Assembly (NCBI GenBank): GCA_009923795.1
Contig: RFSU01000019.1
Coordinates: 1 to 19,026, forward strand
Source of the DNA: Sphingomonadaceae bacterium
Lineage (GTDB): Bacteria; Pseudomonadota; Alphaproteobacteria; Sphingomonadales; Sphingomonadaceae
Length of the DNA stretch: 19,026 bases
Direction: 5' to 3'
Translations under genes and position numbers: made by a program
Notes under the pieces: model-generated
The model's database searches: none
The model's input: only the letters and a program-made list of their open reading frames with translations
Told to the model about the DNA's origin: nothing
In this document: positions 1 through 6,818 of the stretch, piece by piece
Layout of the letters: every line of letters starts with the position of its first letter
Numbering within the stretch: the stretch's first letter is position 1

Positions 1-916
1 GCGCCCATGCCAGCCCCCATTCTCGTGCAGCAGGCGCAAAGCGTTTGGGCCGAAGCCGAGCTATAACCCAAAAGGCACGAGCGCGGAAAGCCACATGCAT
101 CAAAGTTGCAGCCCGGCTGATCTGTCGTTCAAGCCCGGACATGTGCCGATCAATCAAGCCCATGCGCGCGCCCATGACATAGGCGATTTTGGTGGCCTGG
201 CTGGCCGCACTTGCCCCGCCATAATGGATGATCCGCGCATCCGGCGTCATCATCGGCCGCGCGCCCAAGGCGCGGGCCCGCGCGCATAAATCCGCCTCTT
301 CCCCATACATGAAGAACTTGGGATCAAATCCTCCCAACCGCACCCAAAATGCACGGGGGATCAAGAAAAAGCAGCCGGAGACAATATCAACCGAACGGAT
401 GCTGTCCCGCTGCCAGTCGCCCAAACCTTCGGAGTTAAACAGGGCACTTCCCCGAAACAGACTGCGCAGACCCAGAGCAAAGCACACTGCACTCCACCCC
501 GTTATCCGCCCCCAGACCGAACTGGGGTTAATCTGGCCATCGCCAAACAGCGTGCGCCCGCCCCAGATCAAGGCTTGCGGAAAGGCGCGCGCTGCATTCA
601 CCAGGCGATCGATCGCCCCATCCAAAATGAGGGTGTCTGTGTTCAGCAGGAGGAGATACTGGCCCCGCGCCTTATCGGCCGCGATGTTATTGGCGCGGGC
701 AAAACCATGATTGCGCGTCTCGGCAATCAGGCGCACTTGAGGGAAGGCGCTGGCAATGGCGTCCGCCGAACCATCTTGGGACCCATTATCGACGAGGATG
801 ATTTCAAAGCTTGTCGTCCGCGCTTCGGCGTAAATGGACCTTAGGCAAGCCAGCGTCATCTCTCGCGTGTTCCAATTGACCATCAGGATCGACAGATCTG
901 GACGGGAACCCGTCAT
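1..916 (-). CDS. Glycosyltransferase family 2 protein (3' end outside window)
   Basis: The gene starts at the ATG at 914-916 and stays open to the window edge, giving about 305 residues. It is a GT-A fold family 2 transferase, expected to move a sugar from a nucleotide-sugar donor to a growing glycan at the cytoplasmic side of the inner membrane. Visible motifs are the nucleotide-binding strand ILVDNGSQDGS (residues 40-50), the metal-binding NTD in LLLNTDTLI (about 89-97), and GCFFLIPRAFW followed by GGFDPKFFMYGEEADLC (about 181-211), whose EEAD holds the presumed catalytic acid. This arrangement is typical of rhamnosyltransferase-like GT2 proteins of polysaccharide clusters; the exact sugar cannot be read. 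It lies 18 bases after the EpsD-like gene on the same strand, so the two are probably co-transcribed. No clear Shine-Dalgarno site precedes this ATG. The C-terminus is not in view. Confidence 0.9.
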   Translation of the reverse strand, partial: MTGSRPDLSILMVNWNTREMTLACLRSIYAEARTTSFEIILVDNGSQDGSADAIASAFPQVRLIAETRNHGFARANNIAADKARGQYLLLLNTDTLILDGAIDRLVNAARAFPQALIWGGRTLFGDGQINPSSVWGRITGWSAVCFALGLRSLFRGSALFNSEGLGDWQRDSIRSVDIVSGCFFLIPRAFWVRLGGFDPKFFMYGEEADLCARARALGARPMMTPDARIIHYGGASAASQATKIAYVMGARMGLIDRHMSGLERQISRAATLMHVAFRARAFWVIARLRPKRFAPAAREWGLAWA

Positions 917-934
917 GCGCGCCGGCCGCGCGTT

Positions 935-1828
935 TTAGAGTTTTGCCGGAACATTGGGCGCCGCTGGTTTGGCATCTGCCTTGCCAGCTGGCTTGGGCGG
1001 CGCAAATCCGGCCTGATAGGTCACCCCGTCGCGCCGCTTCTTCACTTCGGCCTCTAACTCCTTGGTGGCTGTCGCCATGACGGCCCGGCCTTGAAGAATG
1101 TTGAGTGCAATTGTTGTGGCCTGATCCGCAGGCACAGGCTGCGCCCGTGCATTGGTCACAATATTGGCGGAAACTGCCCCTTGGGCTGGCACCACAAAGA
1201 CTTCCCCGGGCGGCAGGGCAAGAATACGCTTTGCCATGGCAGGTTCCACCTGCAGCGTATCGAGCTGGGCAGGCTGGCGGCGATATTGGATGCCGTTGTC
1301 GATCAACCATTTTTCAACTTCGGTCATCGTCTTAATTGGCCCAAGCTCCTGCAATTTGCGAGGGTCCTTGGGCAGGGCGAAGACGATCTGATCCAGCGTG
1401 AGGAGCGTGCGCCCGGCAAAGAGGCTGGGGTTGGCGTTCACATAGTTTCGCGCTTCCGCCTGCGACGGCCTTTTGGTCTGCCCGGCAATATTCTGCTGCA
1501 GAAGATCAACCAAGACCGTTTCTTCTGCGCGCTCCTTCAAAAGGACGAATTCAGGCGATTGATCGAGCTTTCGTTGCCGGGCGAGGCCCGCCAAAATGCG
1601 GCGATCAATAATCCGTTGCAATGCTTCTTGCTCAACCGCCTTGCGGGCATCGCCCGTTGGCAATTGCACCCCCTTCAGCTCTGCATTCAGCTCATGAATG
1701 GTGACATCCTGCCCATCGACACGGGCAATTGTCTGACCAGCCGGGATATTGTCTGAACCCTTTGCATCGCAGGCGACTAGACCCGTAAGCAGACCGACCA
1801 AGATAAGACCGGAGATTGGTTTGCGCAT
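935..1828 (-). CDS. EpsD-like lipoprotein, SurA/parvulin-type peptidyl-prolyl isomerase family
   Basis: This is a 297-residue exported protein. It has a basic N-terminus (MRKP), a hydrophobic stretch and a lipobox LVAC with the lipidated Cys at position 20. Asp at position 21 (+2) is the residue that, by the E. coli rule, favours staying in the inner membrane. After an N-terminal SurA_N-like helical region (about 33-130) comes a short parvulin-like segment (about 140-235, beginning RTLLTLDQIVFALP) and a Lys/Ala/Pro-rich tail. The architecture fits the EpsD family of peptidyl-prolyl isomerase-like proteins found in exosortase/exopolysaccharide clusters, which suits the glycosyltransferase just downstream. 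The strand that in active parvulins usually carries a His (as in RHILV) has none here, so a chaperone role without isomerase activity is plausible. GGGGAG about 6 bases before the ATG supports the start. Confidence 0.8.
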   Translation of the reverse strand: MRKPISGLILVGLLTGLVACDAKGSDNIPAGQTIARVDGQDVTIHELNAELKGVQLPTGDARKAVEQEALQRIIDRRILAGLARQRKLDQSPEFVLLKERAEETVLVDLLQQNIAGQTKRPSQAEARNYVNANPSLFAGRTLLTLDQIVFALPKDPRKLQELGPIKTMTEVEKWLIDNGIQYRRQPAQLDTLQVEPAMAKRILALPPGEVFVVPAQGAVSANIVTNARAQPVPADQATTIALNILQGRAVMATATKELEAEVKKRRDGVTYQAGFAPPKPAGKADAKPAAPNVPAKL

Positions 1829-1945
1829 GTAAACTCCCCATCAGGGCTGCGGGCGGAGCTGCCCGTTGGAATGGCCCAAGGGCTATGCGCGCCCGGTGAT
1901 GAGGACAAATGAATTGCGCCTTAAAATCCCGTCATGGAGGCGCGG

Positions 1946-2509
1946 TCAGAGCGTTCGGAACACATGGGTCGCCACCCCCAACCAAGCGGGATCGTCAAAA
2001 ATCTGCTGCTTGGCTCCCGCCCCTAATGGCAAAATCTGAATGCGACTGCCCTCGCGCCCGATCAGCCGACCGAAGACATAGCGGCCCGCCGGACGGGGAA
2101 TGAGGACATCGCAATTGAGCGCTGCCGCAAAACGATCCGGCCCGATGCGCCGACACCAAATCTGGTCACCCGCCCGATAGTCCCCCACGCTTGCATCGAC
2201 GAGAACGGCAACCGCGCCAGCCTCTGGCATGGCCAAGGTCACCACTTGCTCATGGCGCGGAGCATAGGCCCCCTCTCGTCCCAAAAGGGCTGCGACGGGA
2301 AGGTCAGCCCGCTCTGGTAACTGAACCAGATCAGCCGCCTCCACCGCCAAAGCATCGGCTATCCGGTTGAGCCAGCCAACCGATACGGTTCGTGTTCCCG
2401 TTTCCAACCGGCCAATGGTTTGCGCGGTCGTGGGCGGATCACACCGTTCTGCAACATCGGCCAGCGTCAGCCCCTTGGCCCGACGAACTTCGCGAATACG
2501 GGTGATCAT
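1946..2509 (-). CDS. XRE-family helix-turn-helix transcriptional regulator
   Basis: The 187-residue protein has an N-terminal Cro/C1-type helix-turn-helix (about 4-60; GLTLADVAERCDPPTTAQTI is the turn and recognition-helix region, followed by RLETGTRTVS). Its C-terminal half (about 85-180), with VLVDASVGDYRAGDQIW and YVFGRLIG, resembles the beta-rich sensor part of S24/LexA-like regulators. I see no Ser-Lys catalytic pair, so self-cleavage is unlikely. A GGAGG site 7 bases before the ATG fixes the start. It is read away from the DUF6456 gene across a 96-base gap, so it may control that gene, itself, or the polysaccharide genes downstream. The target and ligand are unknown. Confidence 0.85.
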   Translation of the reverse strand: MITRIREVRRAKGLTLADVAERCDPPTTAQTIGRLETGTRTVSVGWLNRIADALAVEAADLVQLPERADLPVAALLGREGAYAPRHEQVVTLAMPEAGAVAVLVDASVGDYRAGDQIWCRRIGPDRFAAALNCDVLIPRPAGRYVFGRLIGREGSRIQILPLGAGAKQQIFDDPAWLGVATHVFRTL

Positions 2510-2605
2510 GGCGCGCCTCCAGTTAGAAATTAACCAAATCGGTTTTTCACTTTCCTACATAGGATCCGAAATAGCAAGGACGATTCGCCAACCAAAGGAG
2601 TTTCG
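2510..2605. promoter_or_regulatory. Divergent intergenic region with AT-rich short inverted repeats
   Basis: This 96-base gap separates the XRE regulator (leftward) and the DUF6456 gene (rightward) and must hold both promoters. It is clearly more AT-rich than its surroundings. Two overlapping small inverted repeats are visible: GTTA (2522-2525) with TAAC (2531-2534), and AACC (2532-2535) with GGTT (2541-2544). They could be operator half-sites for the XRE protein, but the arms are only 4 bases, so this is weak. Ribosome sites GGAGG (for the minus gene) and AAGGAG (for the plus gene) lie at either end. I could not place convincing -35/-10 boxes. Confidence 0.35.
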
Positions 2606-3076
2606 ATGCCCCGTCTTCTTGCAGAGCGCACACCGCCCGCGGACTTTACCCAAGACCGCCCCACCCGGCGTACCGTAACGGTCAATCTTGCCGAATCGCC
2701 CTTGGGGTGGCTGCGCGCCCGTGCGCTCATCTCTGACCGGCATTTTGCCGCAGGAGAGTTGCTCCGGCGGGATTATGAGATGGCGCAGCTTGGGCCGCGC
2801 GTGACGATGCGTTGGGACGCGGCACCTGCCCAAAAGGGCCGCCGAGGCGCCTCCAATCCGGCCGGGGCTAGTGTGGCTCATCTATCTGCTCGCGACCGAT
2901 TTGATGCCGCCATGTCTGCCGCAGGCAATGGCCTGAGCGATATTTTGTGGCGCGTCGTTTGCGCTTGTGAGGCCATGCCAAATGCAGAACACGCGCTTGG
3001 CTGGCCCGCGCGATCTGGGCGCATCATCCTAACGCTGGCGCTCGACCGCATCGCCGATTATTATCGCGTTCCATAG
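2606..3076 (+). CDS. DUF6456 domain-containing protein
   Basis: This 156-residue cytoplasmic protein matches the alphaproteobacterial DUF6456 pattern. It has SPLGWLRARALISDRHFAAG (about 31-50), then a block with LRRDYEMAQLGPRVTMRWD, then DRFDAAMSAAGNGLSDILW and the C-terminal GWPARSGRIILTLALDRIAD ahead of the end. No enzyme motif, membrane segment or signal peptide is seen. The function of the family is not established; some relatives carry a DNA-binding domain or lie beside regulators, and here an XRE regulator is divergently adjacent, so a regulatory partnership is possible but only inferred. AAGGAG five bases before the ATG supports the start. The next gene begins 20 bases after its stop, so the two are probably co-transcribed. 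Confidence 0.8.
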   Translation: MPRLLAERTPPADFTQDRPTRRTVTVNLAESPLGWLRARALISDRHFAAGELLRRDYEMAQLGPRVTMRWDAAPAQKGRRGASNPAGASVAHLSARDRFDAAMSAAGNGLSDILWRVVCACEAMPNAEHALGWPARSGRIILTLALDRIADYYRVP

Positions 3077-3096
3077 ACACGAAGAGGAGACGGGTG

Positions 3097-4170
3097 ATGG
3101 CGCAGGTGCTTTGGGTGAAGAAGGATGATCTCACCGTTTCAAAACTGGCCGATCTGCCGGAAACGCCGCTGGCCGCGGGCGCTGTGCGGCTTCGGATTGA
3201 GAGTTTTGCCGTCACCGCCAATAATGTCACCTATGCCGCTGCCGGAGACATGATGCGCTATTGGGATTTCTTCCCCGCGCCAGAGAGTTGGGGCATTGTG
3301 CCGGTTTGGGGCCATGCCCTGGTCGACGCCTCCAACTGCCCGGACATTGCGGTGGGCGAACGTGTTTATGGCTATCTGCCCATGGCAACCCATTTGGATG
3401 TCGTCCCCGGCCAAATATCTGCCGGGCAATTCACCGATATGGCCGAGCATCGCCAACCCATGAGCCAGTTTTACAATCAATATAGCCGGATCGCGGCTGA
3501 CCCAGAGCATGATCCTGCGCGCGAAGATGCACGCATGATTTTTGGTCCCTTGTTCAAAACCGGCTTTTTGATTGAGGCCTTTTACCGGCGCAATGACTGG
3601 TTTGGCGCAGAGCAAGTGGTGATGACCAGTGCCTCTTCCAAAACCGCCATGGCGCTCGCCCATTGTGTGAAGGACGCATCGCCCAATATCCGCCGGATCG
3701 GCCTGACATCCCCCGCGAATATGGATTTTGTGCGGGCAACGGGGCTTTATGATGAGGTTGTCGCTTATGATGCGGCCGCCGGCCTTGCCCTCGTCCCAAG
3801 TGTATCCGTCGATTTTGCGGGCAATGCCGCCGTCATGCGCGCCATCCACACCCGCCTAGCCGCGGAACTCCGCTATTCCAGCATCGTCGGGATGACGCAT
3901 TTGGACGCGCGGGCCGGCAGTGGCGATCCCTTGCCGGGGCCAGCCCCGATCCTCTTCTTCGCGCCGACTGAAGCCTTGGAAACCATCAAGGCGCTTGGCC
4001 CCAAGGGCTTTGCGCTGGCCGTTGGCGCGGCCTGGCAAAGCTTTGTCGCGGGGACGGAGGCTGTGACACATATCGCGCATCAACCCGGACTGAGTGCGGC
4101 TGAGGCGATTTTTCTGAAAACGCTGGCCGGAAAGCAGGATCCTCAGACCGGGATTGTCATCACCCTTTAA
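3097..4170 (+). CDS. DUF2855 family protein (medium-chain oxidoreductase-like)
   Basis: The 357-residue protein belongs to the DUF2855 family, which resembles the quinone oxidoreductase / medium-chain dehydrogenase fold. It has an N-terminal GroES-like part (about 20-110: VRLRIESFAVTANNVTYA, then VPVWGHALV and VGERVYGYLPMATHL) and a degenerate nucleotide-binding part (about 165-320; VVMTSASSKTAMALAHCV, IGLTSPANMDFVRATGLYDEVVAYD). No zinc-binding Cys cluster is seen. Substrate and cofactor are not known for the family; NADPH-dependent reduction is an inference from the fold. The ATG at 3097 is preferred over the GTG three bases earlier because it lies 6-7 bases after AGAGGAGA. The stop overlaps the stop of the convergent glutathione S-transferase by four bases. 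Confidence 0.82.
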   Translation: MAQVLWVKKDDLTVSKLADLPETPLAAGAVRLRIESFAVTANNVTYAAAGDMMRYWDFFPAPESWGIVPVWGHALVDASNCPDIAVGERVYGYLPMATHLDVVPGQISAGQFTDMAEHRQPMSQFYNQYSRIAADPEHDPAREDARMIFGPLFKTGFLIEAFYRRNDWFGAEQVVMTSASSKTAMALAHCVKDASPNIRRIGLTSPANMDFVRATGLYDEVVAYDAAAGLALVPSVSVDFAGNAAVMRAIHTRLAAELRYSSIVGMTHLDARAGSGDPLPGPAPILFFAPTEALETIKALGPKGFALAVGAAWQSFVAGTEAVTHIAHQPGLSAAEAIFLKTLAGKQDPQTGIVITL

Positions 4171-4814
4171 CGCAGATTCTCAAGAATCTGCGTATCTTTG
4201 GCGATGAGGGGCGCAAAGCTGGGGCGGGCGTGCATGGCGGCGACCCAGGCATAGGTGCGCGGATAGGAAGAGCGATCGACGGCGCACCGGGCATAGTCAT
4301 AATTTATGAACATGCTGGCAACGGAGATGTCTGCGATGCTGAGGGCATCCCCGACCAGAAAGCCCTCTGGCTCAGGCACGACCGTTTCCAAATAGGCGAG
4401 CAATGGCGGCAAATCTTTCGTTTCGCCTTCAACCGCCAGTGCCTCATTGCCCGGCTGTTTCATGAAGAGCGGGCCAACCACGCGGTTGAAAAAACATTTG
4501 TAAACGATGGTCGACATCATCGTGTCGGCAAATTCTTCAAACCAAATCGCCTGCGCGCGCTGCGCCGGGTCCGCCGGGATCAGCGCGGGTGTGGGGAATT
4601 TGGCATCAAGATAGGTCACAATGGCTGTGGAGTCCGAAACGGTGAAATCACCATCGGCAAAGGCGGGCATTTTCCCAAAGGGGCTGGCCTTGCGAAAATC
4701 CGGATTTTGATCCCCAATACGGACATTGCGGACGGGTAAGTCCAGCCCCTTTTCCGCTGCCACGACCATGACCTTGCGTACAAAGGGCGAAAACGAACTT
4801 CCGAACAAAATCAT
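4167..4814 (-). CDS. Glutathione S-transferase family protein
   Basis: The 215-residue soluble enzyme has a thioredoxin-like N-terminal domain (1-75) with SSFSPFVRKV (6-15), where a Ser near the N-terminus would be the glutathione-activating residue, the cis-Pro in GKMPAF (P50), and the D61-S62 pair that contacts the glutamyl part of glutathione. The helical C-terminal domain contains the SIADISVA stretch with the structural Asp162. Length and motifs fit the usual 200-230 residues. It would conjugate or isomerise electrophilic substrates, which cannot be named from sequence. The AGGAAGAGG site upstream of the ATG is well formed. It is read away from the ATP-grasp gene and converges on the DUF2855 gene; its last seven codons (QILENLR) form one strand of a perfect inverted repeat. 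Confidence 0.9.
   Translation of the reverse strand: MILFGSSFSPFVRKVMVVAAEKGLDLPVRNVRIGDQNPDFRKASPFGKMPAFADGDFTVSDSTAIVTYLDAKFPTPALIPADPAQRAQAIWFEEFADTMMSTIVYKCFFNRVVGPLFMKQPGNEALAVEGETKDLPPLLAYLETVVPEPEGFLVGDALSIADISVASMFINYDYARCAVDRSSYPRTYAWVAAMHARPSFAPLIAKDTQILENLR
4170..4193. terminator. Hairpin at the convergent DUF2855/GST junction
   Basis: A perfect inverted repeat with arms CGCAGATTCT (4171-4180) and AGAATCTGCG (4183-4192), separated by only two bases, extends by one A-T pair to 4170/4193. As RNA it would fold as a stem of about 10 pairs with a small loop. It begins immediately after the DUF2855 stop codon and lies inside the last codons of the GST gene. The plus strand continues TATCTTTGG, which is only weakly U-rich, and the minus strand continues TTAAAGGG, so neither side has a classic U-tract. 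A bidirectional terminator or mRNA 3'-end protection is the likely role. Confidence 0.5.
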
Positions 4815-4886
4815 GGCAGAGCCTCTTCCTTGATAATAAGACGACCCTGCTTGTCAGTGCGGGCCGGGCGTTGCAAGAGGGGGGCC

Positions 4887-5732
4887 ATGCGCCACATTTG
4901 TATTTTGACGCCCGATCCCAGCTATTCTGAAAATTGGGCCCCCATGGCCGATCAGTTTCGCAGGCTGTTCGGCCCGGCATTGGACTTTCGCCCCTGGACG
5001 GCGACGGGGGATTTGGCGGGATTTGACCTGATCCTGCCGCTGCTCGCCTGGGGGTATCAGCGCGATCCCGCACTTTGGTATCAAACGCTGGACCAATGGG
5101 ACACAGAGCAGCTGCCCGTCGCCAATCCTTGCGCGCTGCTGCGCTGGAATACAGATAAGGCCTATTTGTTCGATCTTGCGGCAAAGGGTGTGACGATTGT
5201 TCCCACGATCAGCTCTGATGCTCTGTGCGCGGCTGACATCGCCAAAGCGCGCCAGCATTTTGCCAGCTCAAAACTGATCATCAAACCCGCCATATCCGCA
5301 GGCGCAGACGGCACATATGCCCTTGGGGAAGAGGATGCGATCCCGTTCGATGTGCTGGAGCGCGTCATGCTGATCCAGCCGATGATGCCCGCCATTGCCG
5401 AAGAGGGGGAATATTCGCTCTTTTACTTCGGCGGCACATTCAGCCACGCCATCCTTAAAAAACCGGCGCTTGGCGATTTTCGGGTGCAGGAACAATTTGG
5501 CGGGCGCGAAACAGCGGTCCTCGCCCCCGCCCCGGCCCGGCGGCTTGCCGAAGCGGCCTTGTCGGCGATACCCGCCCCTGCTGCCTATGCGCGCGTCGAC
5601 ATGGTGCGCGATGATCAGGGCCAATTTTGCCTGATGGAGTTGGAGCTGATTGAGCCTGCCCTCTTCCTAAGCTTTGCCGAAGATGGTGGTGCCGCCTTTG
5701 CAAAAATGGTGGAGCAGTCTCTGCCCGCTTGA
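4887..5732 (+). CDS. ATP-grasp domain protein (DcsG/RimK-like ligase)
   Basis: The 281-residue cytoplasmic protein looks like the ATP-grasp family that includes the D-cycloserine ligase DcsG and prokaryotic glutathione synthetase-like enzymes. It has an N-terminal pre-ATP-grasp part (1-95; LILPLLAWGYQRD), KAYLFDLAAKGVTIVPT, the ATP-binding lysine strand KLIIKPAISAGADGTY, the LIQPMMPAI / GEYSLFYFGGTFSHAILKKP block, and the metal-binding end ARVDMVRD followed by LMELELIEPALFL. Such enzymes join a carboxylate to an amine or thiol through an acyl phosphate; the substrates are unknown. I chose the ATG at 4887 because a GAGGGGGG site sits just before it; an upstream in-frame ATG at 4830 would add an unlikely 19-residue basic extension. 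It is divergent from the GST gene and 54 bases before the next gene. Confidence 0.82.
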   Translation: MRHICILTPDPSYSENWAPMADQFRRLFGPALDFRPWTATGDLAGFDLILPLLAWGYQRDPALWYQTLDQWDTEQLPVANPCALLRWNTDKAYLFDLAAKGVTIVPTISSDALCAADIAKARQHFASSKLIIKPAISAGADGTYALGEEDAIPFDVLERVMLIQPMMPAIAEEGEYSLFYFGGTFSHAILKKPALGDFRVQEQFGGRETAVLAPAPARRLAEAALSAIPAPAAYARVDMVRDDQGQFCLMELELIEPALFLSFAEDGGAAFAKMVEQSLPA

Positions 5733-5786
5733 CCTCAGCCGTCCAGTCGGGGATCGTCCGGCAAAAGGATAGGAGAGGGAAGTTTC

Positions 5787-6725
5787 ATGCAAAATCGTAT
5801 TACCCAGATGCTCGGCGTTCAATATCCCATTGTGCAAGCGCCGATGGGCTGGATCGCACGCGCGCCGCTGGCATCGGCCGTGTCCAATGCAGGCGGCATG
5901 GGGATTATCGAAACATCCTCTGGCGCGCTGGAAGAAGTGCGGGCCGAAATCACCAAGATGCGCACGCTGACGGATAAGCCATTTGGTGTGAACATCGCCC
6001 AAGCCTTTGTCCGCGATCCCGGTATTGTCGATTTTGTCGTCGATCAGGGGATCAAATTTGTCACCACCTCGGCGGGCGACCCCAATCGTTATTGCGGGCC
6101 GCTGAAAGAAGCGGGCCTGACCGTATTCCATGTTGTCCCGACGCTGGATGGCGCATTGAAGGCGATTGCGGCGGGCGTTGATGGGCTGGTGGTTGAAGGC
6201 GGCGAAGGCGGCGGGTTCAAAAACCCCCGCGATGTCGCCTTGATGGTGTTGTTGCCGCTGATCCGATCCAAGGTGGATGTGCCCATTATCGCGGCGGGCG
6301 GCATGGTGTGCGGGCGGACAATGGCGGCCGCCTTTGCGCTGGGGGCCGAGGGCATTCAGATGGGCACACGCATGGTCTCTGCCGCCGAAAGCCCGGTGCA
6401 CCATAATTGGAAAGATGCGATTATCGCCGCCAAGGAAACCGACACTCTTTTCCTCAATCGCCACGGCCCCGGCCCGGCGCTCCGGGTACTGCGCACCGAG
6501 AAAACGACTGCGCTTGACCTCAACCCACAAGGCGATGTGCGCCCTGAATTCGCCAATATCCGGGATCTTTATTTCGGGGGTGATCTGGAAGCATCCATCG
6601 CGCTCACCGGGCAAGTGGCCGGTCGCATCGACTCTGTGAAGCCCGTCAAGCAAATCCTTGAGGAGACAATTGCCGAGTTTGAAGACGAAATCGCCCGGCT
6701 CTGCGCCAGCTATAACGCGCGATAA
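5787..6725 (+). CDS. NAD(P)H-dependent flavin oxidoreductase, nitronate monooxygenase family (paralogue 1)
   Basis: The 312-residue TIM-barrel FMN protein is of the nitronate monooxygenase/FabK superfamily. Visible landmarks are IVQAPMGWIARAPLASAVSNAGGMGII near the N-terminus, KPFGVNIAQAF (65-75), VDGLVVEGGEGGG (131-143), and the phosphate-binding end PIIAAGGMVCGRTMAAAFAL then GAEGIQMGTRM. Active nitronate monooxygenases and FabK enzymes carry a His after this GG-rich loop; here that place is Phe144 (GGGFKNPRD), so classic nitronate chemistry is doubtful. A role as an acyl-CoA or quinone-type reductase is a guess from the neighbouring acyl-CoA genes. AGGAGAGG eight bases before the ATG is a strong ribosome site. 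It is followed 93 bases later by a paralogue that keeps the His. Confidence 0.88.
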   Translation: MQNRITQMLGVQYPIVQAPMGWIARAPLASAVSNAGGMGIIETSSGALEEVRAEITKMRTLTDKPFGVNIAQAFVRDPGIVDFVVDQGIKFVTTSAGDPNRYCGPLKEAGLTVFHVVPTLDGALKAIAAGVDGLVVEGGEGGGFKNPRDVALMVLLPLIRSKVDVPIIAAGGMVCGRTMAAAFALGAEGIQMGTRMVSAAESPVHHNWKDAIIAAKETDTLFLNRHGPGPALRVLRTEKTTALDLNPQGDVRPEFANIRDLYFGGDLEASIALTGQVAGRIDSVKPVKQILEETIAEFEDEIARLCASYNAR

Positions 6726-6755
6726 GGCGACCCCAAATCTGGCCCGCGCTGTGAC

Positions 6756-6771
6756 TTGACGTTCACGTCAA
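6756..6771. promoter_or_regulatory. Perfect 16-bp palindrome, likely regulator-binding site
   Basis: TTGACGTTCACGTCAA consists of two perfect 7-base arms (TTGACGT / ACGTCAA) around TC. It lies 47 bases before the start of flavin oxidoreductase paralogue 2, in the only sizeable gap (93 bases) of the 5787-10890 gene run. Its left arm also reads as a good -35 hexamer (TTGACG), though no convincing -10 follows at 17 bases. The form TT-N-ACGT-NN-ACGT-N-AA resembles, from memory, sites of MerR-type LiuR regulators of branched-chain amino acid and fatty acid breakdown in proteobacteria. That link is an inference. No second copy was noticed in the window. Confidence 0.6.
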
Positions 6772-6818
6772 TCAACCACAGTGTCGGGCGAGAATCATAA
6801 GAGAGAGGACTCGACGCC

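Noticed and set aside
917..932. GC-rich alternating run between EpsD and the glycosyltransferase as a terminator
   Set aside because: The two halves are not true inverted repeats and no U-run follows.
1873..1886. Short inverted repeat GCCC-AA-GGGC between the XRE and EpsD genes
   Set aside because: Only four pairs with a two-base loop and no U-tract; expected by chance in GC-rich DNA.
4830..4857. Promoter-like CTGACA/TATCAA pair on the minus strand before the GST gene
   Set aside because: Transcription from it would start within or after the GST Shine-Dalgarno site, leaving almost no leader.
4830..4886. Upstream ATG start for the ATP-grasp protein
   Set aside because: It would add a basic, low-complexity extension; the ribosome site fits the ATG at 4887.
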